Positions 1 through 7,247 of a stretch of 64,000 nucleotides of DNA are shown here, piece after piece. The notes below the pieces were generated by a model, which was not told where the DNA came from, searched no databases, and saw nothing but the letters and a program-made list of their open reading frames with translations. Numbering within the stretch: position 1 is the first letter of the stretch; each line of letters opens with the position of its first letter. Made by a program: the position numbers and the translations under genes. The stretch covers positions 18,353 to 82,352 of the forward strand of contig CAYTZR010000003.1 in NCBI GenBank assembly GCA_964442605.1, read 5' to 3'. The DNA comes from Monoglobus sp964442605 (GTDB lineage Bacteria > Bacillota > Clostridia > Monoglobales > Monoglobaceae).

Positions 1-20
1 TAATAATTTTATATATTATT

Positions 21-42
21 GCACAAAATAAAAATTTTGTGC
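21..42. promoter_or_regulatory. Perfect inverted repeat upstream of the recombinase
   Basis: A 9-bp perfect inverted repeat (GCACAAAAT / ATTTTGTGC) with a 4-nt A loop ends 10 bp before the AAGGAG of the recombinase gene. It could be an operator or a leader hairpin. It does not match the Bacillota LexA box (GAAC-N4-GTTC). Function is not known; only the symmetry is seen. Confidence 0.45.
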
Positions 43-66
43 AATGTTGAAGAAGGAGCTGAGACT

Positions 67-1041
67 GTGGATAATATTAAGTATGCGCCCGAACCGCTGC
101 GCTCGTTTCTTATATACCTTGAGAGCATTCAGGGTAAGTCCCGTAAAACCGTTGATGAATATTTTTATGACATCCGCAGCTTTTACAGGTTTCTTAATAT
201 ACATTTTGATATTGTACATGATATTGATTTTAATAAAATCGAAATTGATAATGTTGATATTGAGATGCTCAAAAAAGTTGATTTAAACCTGCTGTATGAA
301 TACGCTAATTTCTTAAACCGTGATCGAGCCAATAAATCAAGGACACGTGCCAGAAAGATTTCTGCCCTTAAATCCTATTTTAAATATCTCCACAGCAAGG
401 TTAAGCTTATTGATGAGAACCCGACTATTGATTTGGATACTGTTAAAATTGAAAAACAACTGCCTAAATACTTTACACTTGAAGATAGTATTAGGTTGCT
501 TGATTCGGTTGATAAACGAAATTACGAACGTGATTATTGCATATTAACGTTGTTTTTAAATTGCGGCATGCGTCTTGCCGAGCTTGTCAGCATTAATATA
601 ACTGATATACAGGGCGATACTCTTGTGGTTGTCGGCAAGGGCAACAAGGAACGAACTATATATTTAAATCAAGCCTGCATTAACGCTATCGATGACTACA
701 TGCCGATACGCAAAAAGATGAACCCGGAATATAAAGATAAAAATGCGCTATTTTTATCTGAACGAAATAATCGTATAAGTAGGCGAACTGTACAACATAT
801 TGTTGAAAAATATGTAAAAAAGCTCGGACTTGATTCGCATAAATACACAACTCATAAGTTGCGCCATACGGCTGCGACGCTTATGCATCAATCCGGTGTT
901 GATATAAGAATTTTACAGGAAATTTTAGGACATAAACAGCTTAGTACTACAGAAATTTATACACATATCAACAATGAGGAAATCAGAGATGCCGTCTCCA
1001 AAAATCCTCTTGTAAGTATAAATTCGCATAAGAAAAAGTGA
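67..1041 (+). CDS. Tyrosine recombinase, XerC/XerD-like
   Basis: Site-specific DNA recombinase of the phage-integrase family, about 324 aa. An N-terminal SAM-like core-binding domain (about residues 10-115) is followed by the catalytic domain. All catalytic residues are visible: Arg169 in GMRLAEL, Lys191 in VGKGNKER, His263 and Arg266 in HKLRH, His289 in LGHKQ and the nucleophile Tyr298 in IYTHI. The GTG at 67 is chosen because AAGGAG lies 8 nt before it; an upstream TTG at 19 has no ribosome binding site and lies in front of the palindrome. Size and motifs fit chromosome-dimer resolvases, but mobile-element integrases of this class look alike. The decayed genes that follow make a mobile-element or hotspot role possible. 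The family is certain; the choice between XerC and an element integrase is not. Confidence 0.9.
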   Translation: MDNIKYAPEPLRSFLIYLESIQGKSRKTVDEYFYDIRSFYRFLNIHFDIVHDIDFNKIEIDNVDIEMLKKVDLNLLYEYANFLNRDRANKSRTRARKISALKSYFKYLHSKVKLIDENPTIDLDTVKIEKQLPKYFTLEDSIRLLDSVDKRNYERDYCILTLFLNCGMRLAELVSINITDIQGDTLVVVGKGNKERTIYLNQACINAIDDYMPIRKKMNPEYKDKNALFLSERNNRISRRTVQHIVEKYVKKLGLDSHKYTTHKLRHTAATLMHQSGVDIRILQEILGHKQLSTTEIYTHINNEEIRDAVSKNPLVSINSHKKK

Positions 1042-1106
1042 GCAGTTGATGAAAAATGATTAAACAGGCTGAGATATAACTTCATTTATCCGAAAAGATC
1101 AAACGC

Positions 1107-1643
1107 ATGATTTTGGCGACTGTTTCTGCTGCGGCATTGTTAGCTATTTGTATATGCTTAATTTGCGATTACTTTACCGCGGAAAGATTGTCTTGGTCAT
1201 TAATTGTTGCTTCCTCTGCCATTGCTGCATGGTCTGTGCTTTTCCCCGCTTTAACAACCAAAACTAAAATTGTTTTGAAAACTTTAACCGTAAGCAGCAT
1301 TATTCCAATTCCGGTTCTGGGTGTACTTTCTTTTCTTTTGGGAAAAACAATCATTTTTAAGTTGGGTATTTGTATCACATTGATAATTATCCTTGCAATA
1401 TGGATAATCTATGGCATTTTTTGTAAGTGCAAAAGGCGTTGGTATCGGGCATTTGGTTTTGCTCTATTGATTTTAATACCTGTACCGATTGCAATTACTC
1501 ATATTGTGTCTTATTTTTCCCCGCAAGCTCAGATTGACTTTACATCTGATATATTTAATAGCGGAATTACTCTCGTATTATCCCTTGCGTGTTTTGTATT
1601 AGATTATTTATTTTTACGTAAGGAAGGAAATACTGAAAAATGA
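1107..1643 (+). CDS. Hypothetical membrane protein
   Basis: Unrecognised integral membrane protein of 178 aa. It has about five to six hydrophobic segments (roughly residues 3-22, 30-48, 57-77, 82-105, 115-138, 150-170) and one basic cytoplasmic patch, KCKRRW, near residue 108. No catalytic motif is visible. There is no clear ribosome binding site before the ATG. Its stop overlaps the start of the following hydrolase (ATGA at 1640-1643), so the two are probably translated together and may act in one process, but no function can be assigned. Confidence 0.6.
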   Translation: MILATVSAAALLAICICLICDYFTAERLSWSLIVASSAIAAWSVLFPALTTKTKIVLKTLTVSSIIPIPVLGVLSFLLGKTIIFKLGICITLIIILAIWIIYGIFCKCKRRWYRAFGFALLILIPVPIAITHIVSYFSPQAQIDFTSDIFNSGITLVLSLACFVLDYLFLRKEGNTEK

Positions 1644-2239
1644 AAACAGTGCTTTTACATGGCTTAGGACAAACACCGAAAGACTGGGAATCTGTAACAC
1701 GACTTCTTTTATCTTCCGATATAGACTGTCCAAATCTTTTTGTTGACGTAAATGATATATCCTATTCCCGGCTTCTGTCAAATCTGGAGGAACGCTATGC
1801 CTATGCAGCCGAAGCATTCTGCATTTGCGGCATTTCATTAGGCGCAATTCTTGCGCTTGACTTTGCTATCCGGCATGAAGATAAAGTTTGTTCTTTAATT
1901 CTAATCGGCGCACAGTATAAAGTCCCTCGGTTGCTGACAGATTTTCAAAATTTATTGTTTCGATGTATGCCGAATAAGGCCTTTGCCGCTATGGGAATAT
2001 CAAAAAATAATATGATAAAATTGTCCCATTCCATGCGAACACTGGATTTTACTTCTCAATTAGTCGGAATGAAGAGTCCGGTAACAATAGTATGCGGAGA
2101 AAAAGACAGCGCCAATTTAAAGGCTTCAAAAAAATTAAAAAAATTGATACCGCAAGCAAAGTTGCATATCATTCCCGGCGTAGGACATGAAGTCAATAAA
2201 ACCGTACCTCAATATATCGCCGCTATCCTAAACGAATAA
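1640..2239 (+). CDS. Small alpha/beta-fold hydrolase
   Basis: Alpha/beta hydrolase of 199 aa, short for the family. The N-terminus MKTVLLHGLGQTPKDW carries the HG oxyanion loop. The nucleophile elbow is GISLGA (Ser about residue 67). The acid is probably the Asp of CGEKDSAN and the base the His of GVGHEV near residue 179. No signal peptide is present, so it is cytoplasmic. Its start overlaps the stop of the preceding membrane protein by 4 nt; an upstream GGAAGGAAA lies within that gene's last codons. Substrate cannot be read from sequence: esterase, lipase and thioesterase all remain possible. Confidence 0.8.
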   Translation: MKTVLLHGLGQTPKDWESVTRLLLSSDIDCPNLFVDVNDISYSRLLSNLEERYAYAAEAFCICGISLGAILALDFAIRHEDKVCSLILIGAQYKVPRLLTDFQNLLFRCMPNKAFAAMGISKNNMIKLSHSMRTLDFTSQLVGMKSPVTIVCGEKDSANLKASKKLKKLIPQAKLHIIPGVGHEVNKTVPQYIAAILNE

Positions 2240-2266
2240 ATAGCAACGTCTTCAAGAGCCTGAAAA

Positions 2267-2362
2267 ATCGAGCAGTTTGCCGCACCGATGGAGCTTCTTA
2301 ATAATCCGGCGACGGAGTTTGTGAGAAATCTTGCGGCAAATCAGCAAAAGGGTTGCATTTAG
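2267..2362 (+). pseudogene. C-terminal remnant of an ABC transporter ATPase
   Basis: Reading from 2267, the frame gives IEQFAAPMELLNNPATEFVR and then LAANQQKGCI before a stop at 2360. This resembles the end of glycine-betaine/osmoprotectant (OpuA/ProV-type) ATPases, which finish with a '...G-x-P-x-E-[IL]-x-x-x-P-x-x-x-F-V-R' pattern. A stop lies immediately upstream in frame, and no Walker motifs occur nearby, so only the tail of the gene survives. It sits between the intact hydrolase and another broken gene. The assignment rests on a 31-residue match recognised by eye. Confidence 0.55.
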
Positions 2363-2414
2363 GAGTAATACTTGGTATAATAATTGTACCTAACACAGGA
2401 GTAATACGGATCTT

Positions 2415-2489
2415 ATGCCTGTCTTTTATGAAATGATGAATTGGGGCTTCAAGTATGAAGCTGATAATGAAATGATAATGCAGGAGTAA
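2415..2489 (+). other. Short open frame, possible gene remnant
   Basis: A 24-codon frame begins MPVFYEMMNWGFKYEADN and ends in a TAA that overlaps the ribosome-binding region of the broken uvrA-like gene. It has no recognisable ribosome binding site and no identified homologue. The position suggests the 3' end of a gene that once preceded the uvrA-like gene. The word AGGAGTAATAC occurs twice just upstream (2361-2371 and 2397-2407), which hints at local rearrangement. Confidence 0.3.
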
Positions 2490-2495
2490 ATTAAG

Positions 2496-2811
2496 ATGGA
2501 AAATCAAAAGATACCGGATAAAATAAAAATACGCGGCGGACGGGTACATATGAAAAACATTGACGTTGACATTCCGCTTAACAAGATTGTGGGGATAGCC
2601 GGCGTTTCCGGCTCGGGCAAGTCCTCATTGGCGCTCGGTATTCTTTACGCGGAGGGATCTCGGCGGTGAAATCATCGCGGCAGGTACGCCGGCGGAGATA
2701 TGCGAAAGCGAGCGCAGCAAAACCGGAGTTTATCTGAGACGGTATATGACAAACATCGGGCAAATAAAAGAGTATATAAGAAAGCCGGTGAGAAAATGGA
2801 ACAGATATTAA
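2496..2811 (+). pseudogene. UvrA-like ATPase with internal deletion
   Basis: The first 57 codons read as the start of a UvrA-type excinuclease ATPase, including IAGVSGSGKSSLALGILYAE (Walker A). They run into a stop at 2667. From 2662, in another frame, the sequence reads GGEIIAAGTPAEICESERSK then TGVYLRRY, the normal C-terminus of UvrA proteins. An intact protein would need several hundred more residues, so the middle is gone and the join at about 2655-2666 (GATCTCGGCGG) is out of frame. The C-terminal frame ends at 2811, overlapping the helicase start at 2796 by 16 bp. The intact ancestor was therefore probably translationally coupled to the helicase. A complete uvrA presumably lies elsewhere in the genome. 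Confidence 0.8.
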
Positions 2812-4940
2812 ATAGTGAGCAGCTTGCCGCCGTGACGGCAACGGAAGGTTACATTCGCGTTATCGCGGGTGCAGGCTCCGGCAAGACTCGGGCGCTGACC
2901 CACCGGTTTGCCTTTTTGGTGAACGAACTGGGTATCCTGCCCGAAAACATTCTCTGCGTTACATTTACAAACAAAGCGGCAAATGAAATGCGTCAACGTA
3001 TCCGAAACCTAATCGGTGACAATGATACGGGATATATAAATACGTTTCACGGATTTTGTGTATCAATACTCCAAGAGGAAAGTTATGCGGTGCAGTACCC
3101 AAAGAACTTTCTCGTCCTTGACAACAGTGATATTGATGCCATGCTCCGCATCATCTATGAGGAGCGTCAGCTGACCTTGCGGGATAAGACCTTCTCCGAT
3201 GCACGGAATATGATCGAAATTCAAAAGCTCTTCAAAAAACCGGAATATTATCTCGATATGATAGATTTGTCTATTGACGCGTTACATGAGAAATATCTGA
3301 GTGCGACTGCGACAGATGAGATTATTTTTTACGGGTATCTGTATCAGGAAAAGAAATGTTTCGGGCTTGATTATAATGATCTTATCAAATTCACGCTGTA
3401 TATATTCGCGCAAAGAGAGGAAATTCGGCTGAAATGGCAAAAACGCCTTGAATATATTATGATTGACGAATTTCAGGATATTGACAGCCTTCAATATGAG
3501 CTGATGGAGGCGCTATGCGGGTATCATAATAATCTGTTTATTGTCGGAGATCCCGATCAAACGATTTACACATGGCGCGGTGCGAATGTGAAATATCTTT
3601 TGGACTTTGACAAGCGTTTTACGGATACCAAAACAATTATGATGCTGAATAATTACCGTTCTACGCCGCAGATTTTGGCTGTGGTAAATTCGCTTATTGA
3701 TAAAAACAAACACCGCACAAAGAAAGAGCTTCTTCCCATTCTTCCGAACGGAGCGCCGGTTATATTTCACTTTGCCGAAAACGCGAAGTCCGAAGCTGAA
3801 TGGATTGTATCTCAAATAAAGGAACTCAACGAAAAAGGAATAGACTACCGCGATATGACAATCCTATACCGATCTCATTATGTGACGCGCAGCGTGGAGG
3901 AAGCGCTTCTGAAAGAGAAACTCCCATATCATATTTACAGCGGTATCCCGTTTTTCGGACGGACGGAAATAAAGGACGCGCTTTCCTATCTTCGCATGGT
4001 CGTTTCACAGGATGACCTGTCCTTTCGCCGTGTTGTCAATCTCCCGAAGAGAAATATCGGAAAGCGGCGTATGGATTTTCTGGAAAAATACGCATCGGAA
4101 AACGAATGTACATTGTATAACGCTCTGAAACGAAATTTAGACGATGAAATATTTAAGGGTACAAAAGCAGCGCGTTTTGTACATCTGATTGAAGATTATT
4201 CGTCAGGTTATGCGGGATTGCCCGTGTCGGATCTGCTTTCCGCTCTTTTAAATGAGAGCGGTTATGAGACAATGCTGCGCACTGAAGGCAGTCAGGAACG
4301 TCTGGACAATCTGGCGGAACTTAAACAGTCCGTGCATGAGTACGAAACGAACTGCGGCGAAGAAGCGACGGCGACGCATTTTCTGACCCATGTCGCTCTG
4401 TTTACGAATGCAGACACGGAGGACATCTCCGATAAGGTGAAGCTAATGACTGTCCATGCCGCGAAAGGACTGGAATTCCCGTATGTGTTCCTATGTGGTA
4501 TGAATGACGGCGTATTTCCATCCAGAAAAACTAAAGACCTCCTCGGTATGGAGGAGGAACGTCGGCTTGCATTCGTCGCTATGACCCGTGCTGAGAAACG
4601 ATTGTACTTGTCGGGTGCGGAAGGACGTAACTTTGACGGTTCGCCCCGCTACCCCTCCCGCTTTGTGCTTGACATTGACGGCGGTCTTTTGAAATACACA
4701 CATAAGCCAAATGACAGCCTTATCGCGGACGCGCGGGAGTATATCGCATGCTCCGAAAAGTATATGCCGGAAAACTTGGAGAGTACGCTGCTTCCAATCG
4801 GCGCTCGCGTCCGGCATGAGTATCTTGGCGAGGGAAGTATTTTGGAAATTGACACAGAAAAAGGCGCATATGTCGTACAATTTGATTTGCTACCAACTCC
4901 GAGGACAATTTCTTTTCGCGCAAAGCTACCACGGGTATAA
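2796..4940 (+). CDS. UvrD/PcrA-type ATP-dependent DNA helicase
   Basis: Superfamily 1A 3'-5' DNA helicase, 714 aa, near the usual PcrA size. Motifs in order: Q-motif region LNSEQLAAV, Walker A GAGSGKT (25-31), Ia TFTNKAANEM, II DEFQD, III GDPDQTIYTWRGA, IV NYRS, V TVHAAKGLEFPYVF and VI VAMTRAEKRL. The C-terminus (about 670-714) has the small beta domain typical of PcrA (VRHEYLGEGSILEID). The ATG at 2796 is preferred over an upstream in-frame ATG at 2700 because conserved sequence begins there and GGTGAGAAA precedes it. It directly follows the broken uvrA-like gene, so it may be an accessory UvrD paralogue from a uvrA2-helicase pair rather than the housekeeping pcrA. Confidence 0.92.
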   Translation: MEQILNSEQLAAVTATEGYIRVIAGAGSGKTRALTHRFAFLVNELGILPENILCVTFTNKAANEMRQRIRNLIGDNDTGYINTFHGFCVSILQEESYAVQYPKNFLVLDNSDIDAMLRIIYEERQLTLRDKTFSDARNMIEIQKLFKKPEYYLDMIDLSIDALHEKYLSATATDEIIFYGYLYQEKKCFGLDYNDLIKFTLYIFAQREEIRLKWQKRLEYIMIDEFQDIDSLQYELMEALCGYHNNLFIVGDPDQTIYTWRGANVKYLLDFDKRFTDTKTIMMLNNYRSTPQILAVVNSLIDKNKHRTKKELLPILPNGAPVIFHFAENAKSEAEWIVSQIKELNEKGIDYRDMTILYRSHYVTRSVEEALLKEKLPYHIYSGIPFFGRTEIKDALSYLRMVVSQDDLSFRRVVNLPKRNIGKRRMDFLEKYASENECTLYNALKRNLDDEIFKGTKAARFVHLIEDYSSGYAGLPVSDLLSALLNESGYETMLRTEGSQERLDNLAELKQSVHEYETNCGEEATATHFLTHVALFTNADTEDISDKVKLMTVHAAKGLEFPYVFLCGMNDGVFPSRKTKDLLGMEEERRLAFVAMTRAEKRLYLSGAEGRNFDGSPRYPSRFVLDIDGGLLKYTHKPNDSLIADAREYIACSEKYMPENLESTLLPIGARVRHEYLGEGSILEIDTEKGAYVVQFDLLPTPRTISFRAKLPRV

Positions 4941-4952
4941 GTAAGGAAATGT

Positions 4953-5930
4953 TTATGCTTCCTTATCCCAAGTGGACTTATAAAATTCACTGTAATTGGT
5001 ATCGTTATCCTTTATTGCGGCAATTGCGGTTCGCGGATGAACATTGAGCTGTCCGGTTACGAGGTATGGTATATCATAGCCCCATTTTAATCCTGATTCC
5101 TTAAGCGGCAACATATAATCTTGAATGAAACGGAGAACAGGAAGTATCTTAAACTTTGGGTTCTTGACAAAGCCCATAATAGCCTCCATGGCGCAGTTGC
5201 CGGCTCCTCTGCCCATACCCATCATTGTCGCGTCAAGATAGCTTACACCTAAAGATGCGGCTTCAACGGTATTCGCAAAAGCGAGCTGCTGATTATTATG
5301 AGCATGAATTCCTATCGTTTTATTATATTTTTTACTCATTTCAAGATATACATTTGAGTAGTTCTGAATTTGTTCAGGATAAAGCGAGCCGTAGCTGTCC
5401 ACAAGATAAATGACATCGACACTACTGTTTCCGAGGAGTTCAAGCGCAAGATTTATTTCTGTCTCTGTAGCGGTTGAAATTGCCATAATATTACAGCTTG
5501 TTTCATATCCCATTTCATGACAATATTCAATCATTTCTATTGCGGCGGGCATTTGATGTATGTATGTCGCAATTCTTACAAGGTCTATAACGCTTTCCGA
5601 TTTGGGAATAATGTCACGTCTGAAATCTGTTCTGCCAACATCAGCCATTACCGCAATTTTCAAATCAGTATTATTTTCTCCGACAATGGAACGTATATCT
5701 TCCTCCTTGCAGAATTTCCACTTACCAAATTCCTTTTCGTCAAATATATCCGTCGATGCCTTATATCCAAATTCCATATAATCTACGCCGGCTTTGATAT
5801 TGGCTTTATAGAGTTCCTTCACAAAGTTTTCGTCAAAGAAAAAGCTGTTTACAAGACCTCCGTCACGAAGTGTAGCGTCAACAACCTTAATATCAGGTCT
5901 GAATGATAACAAATTACCTTGTCTTTCCAT
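4953..5930 (-). CDS. HMGL/DRE-TIM family aldolase
   Basis: Metal-dependent TIM-barrel aldolase or acyltransferase of the HMG-CoA lyase-like group (relatives: 4-hydroxy-2-oxovalerate aldolase, isopropylmalate synthase), 325 aa. The signature VVDATLRDGG lies at 16-25 (catalytic Arg, metal Asp). The metal-binding HAHNNQQLAF begins at His209/His211, and VDSYGSLYP lies near 177. Proteins of this kind cleave or form C-C bonds next to a 2-oxo acid; the substrate is not evident. AGGAGG sits 7 nt before the ATG. It stands alone between the convergent helicase and tRNA-Arg, with no partner acetaldehyde dehydrogenase, so a classic MhpE role is unlikely. Confidence 0.82.
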   Translation of the reverse strand: MERQGNLLSFRPDIKVVDATLRDGGLVNSFFFDENFVKELYKANIKAGVDYMEFGYKASTDIFDEKEFGKWKFCKEEDIRSIVGENNTDLKIAVMADVGRTDFRRDIIPKSESVIDLVRIATYIHQMPAAIEMIEYCHEMGYETSCNIMAISTATETEINLALELLGNSSVDVIYLVDSYGSLYPEQIQNYSNVYLEMSKKYNKTIGIHAHNNQQLAFANTVEAASLGVSYLDATMMGMGRGAGNCAMEAIMGFVKNPKFKILPVLRFIQDYMLPLKESGLKWGYDIPYLVTGQLNVHPRTAIAAIKDNDTNYSEFYKSTWDKEA

Positions 5931-6008
5931 TGTTAAATCCTCCTACGGTTATATCTATATTTTTATCTATATTAATGCCTAAGCGCCAATAAAACGCTTA
6001 GGCAAACT

Positions 6009-6085
6009 TGGCGTTCCCGAGGTGATTCGAACACCCGACCTACCGCTTAGGAGGCGGTCGCTCTATCCAGCTGAGCTACGGAAAC
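6009..6085 (-). tRNA. tRNA-Arg (anticodon CCU)
   Basis: A 77-nt cloverleaf on the minus strand. The 7-bp acceptor stem pairs GTTTCCG with CGGGAAC (one G-T), followed by an encoded GCCA end. The D arm is AGCTCAGCTGGATAGAGC, the anticodon loop has CCT in CTCCTAA, and the T arm contains GTTCGAATC. It reads the rare Arg codon AGG. It has its own promoter just upstream. Confidence 0.97.
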
Positions 6086-6102
6086 AAGTATACGACTATA
6101 GA

Positions 6103-6132
6103 ATTATACACCATAATACTGTAATCTGTCAA
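6103..6132 (-). promoter_or_regulatory. Promoter of tRNA-Arg
   Basis: On the minus strand TTGACA (6132-6127), an 18-bp spacer and TATAAT (6108-6103) form a consensus sigma-A promoter 18 bp from the tRNA 5' end. Confidence 0.85.
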
Positions 6133-6190
6133 GAAATATAAAAAATTTTGTGAAAAATTTTATTTATTTATCCATTTAATTTTTTATTAA

Positions 6191-6222
6191 TTTTATTAAG
6201 ATAATTTTTTATTAAGATAATT
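6191..6222. repeat. 16-bp tandem duplication at the pflA stop
   Basis: TTTTATTAAGATAA occurs at 6191-6204 and 6207-6220 (period 16). The duplication spans the last codons and stop of pflA, so the protein's C-terminal NYLNKKLS is partly repeat-encoded. Confidence 0.7.
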
Positions 6223-6978
6223 TTCCCATTTTTTTGCTTTCTCCTTATCCATTTGCGGTGTATTACTGAGTCTGTATTTTATACCCATCTTGGAATATTT
6301 ATTTACGCCAAGGGTATGATACGGCAGTATTTCAAACCTTTTAATGTTGCCAATGCTTTTTGTGTACTCGAATAAATTATTTATATATTCAAGATTGTCA
6401 TTTATACCCGGTACTATAACGGCTCTGATCCAAATATCGATATTATGATTTTTAAGAATATCTAAAAATTCATTAAATAAAGCAATTTCTCTTTGTGTTA
6501 TAAGCTTATATATTTGACTGTCAAAATGTTTTATATCAAGCAAAATCAAATCAGTATATCGAAGAATTTCATCGTAGCATGGACGATACACTTTATCACC
6601 ACAGTGTCCGATACCGGACGTATCAATGGCTGTATTGATTTTGTAATACTTGCATTTTTTCAGAATATCAAGCAAAAATTCAGGCTGCAAGAGCGGCTCG
6701 CCTCCTGAAAAAGTAACACCACCGCCCGTGGCATCATAGTAAGGCTTAAACTTTAAAAGCTTACTGATTAAATTCTTAGTGCTTAATATATTATTTGGGG
6801 CGGTTGACCATGTATCAGGATTATGGCAAAACGCACACCTTAAATTGCATCCCTGCATAAAAACAACAGACCTTATTCCGGGTCCGTCAACGCTTCCCAT
6901 GCTTTCAAAGGAATGAATGTTGCCAATAACTTCCGAATTTAAAACATCTATACCAACCAAACCGCCCACATCGCCCAA
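6196..6978 (-). CDS. pflA: Pyruvate formate-lyase activating enzyme
   Basis: Radical-SAM glycyl-radical activase, about 260 aa, which generates the Gly radical on PflB. The N-terminal HSFESMGSVDGPGIR is family-typical. The 4Fe-4S ligands are CNLRCAFC (Cys44, Cys48, Cys51), and GGVTFSGGEPLLQ is the GGE SAM-binding motif. Later family blocks include DTSGIG, LLDIKH and WIRAVIVPG. The start is uncertain: GGAGGC lies only 2 nt before a TTG at 6987, so the TTG at 6978 (10-nt spacing) is taken. It lies downstream of pflB on the same strand but beyond a hairpin and a 260-bp spacer, so it may also have its own promoter. Confidence 0.93.
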   Translation of the reverse strand: MGDVGGLVGIDVLNSEVIGNIHSFESMGSVDGPGIRSVVFMQGCNLRCAFCHNPDTWSTAPNNILSTKNLISKLLKFKPYYDATGGGVTFSGGEPLLQPEFLLDILKKCKYYKINTAIDTSGIGHCGDKVYRPCYDEILRYTDLILLDIKHFDSQIYKLITQREIALFNEFLDILKNHNIDIWIRAVIVPGINDNLEYINNLFEYTKSIGNIKRFEILPYHTLGVNKYSKMGIKYRLSNTPQMDKEKAKKWENYLNKKLS

Positions 6979-7160
6979 ATTCTTCAATGCCTCCGTAAAA
7001 TATTATGATTTAATTTAATATTTCTAAAATAATTTGTAAAGTATATAACTTGTCATATAAAGATTTATCCATAGTTTTTTTACCGCTATTACGTTGATTT
7101 TAGAATATAATAATTTAATAATTATTTAAAGTAAATATACTTACATGTATTATTTGCAAA

Positions 7161-7197
7161 CAAGCTACTGTAAAGCAAAATATTTTACAGTAGCTTG
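7161..7197 (-). terminator. Hairpin downstream of pflB
   Basis: A 14-bp perfect stem (CAAGCTACTGTAAA / TTTACAGTAGCTTG) with a 9-nt loop begins 50 bp after the pflB stop. The T tract that follows on the minus strand is short (TTTGCAAAT), so it may attenuate rather than fully stop transcription into pflA. Confidence 0.7.
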
Positions 7198-7247
7198 ATG
7201 CCAATTACTGTCAATTTACACTTAATTTAATTTTTATTACCAACTTA

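Noticed and set aside
2796..4940. Helicase as part of a UvrD-containing defence system
   Set aside because: Its full motif set and PcrA-like C-terminus fit an ordinary helicase, and the partner next to it is a broken UvrA, not a known defence effector.
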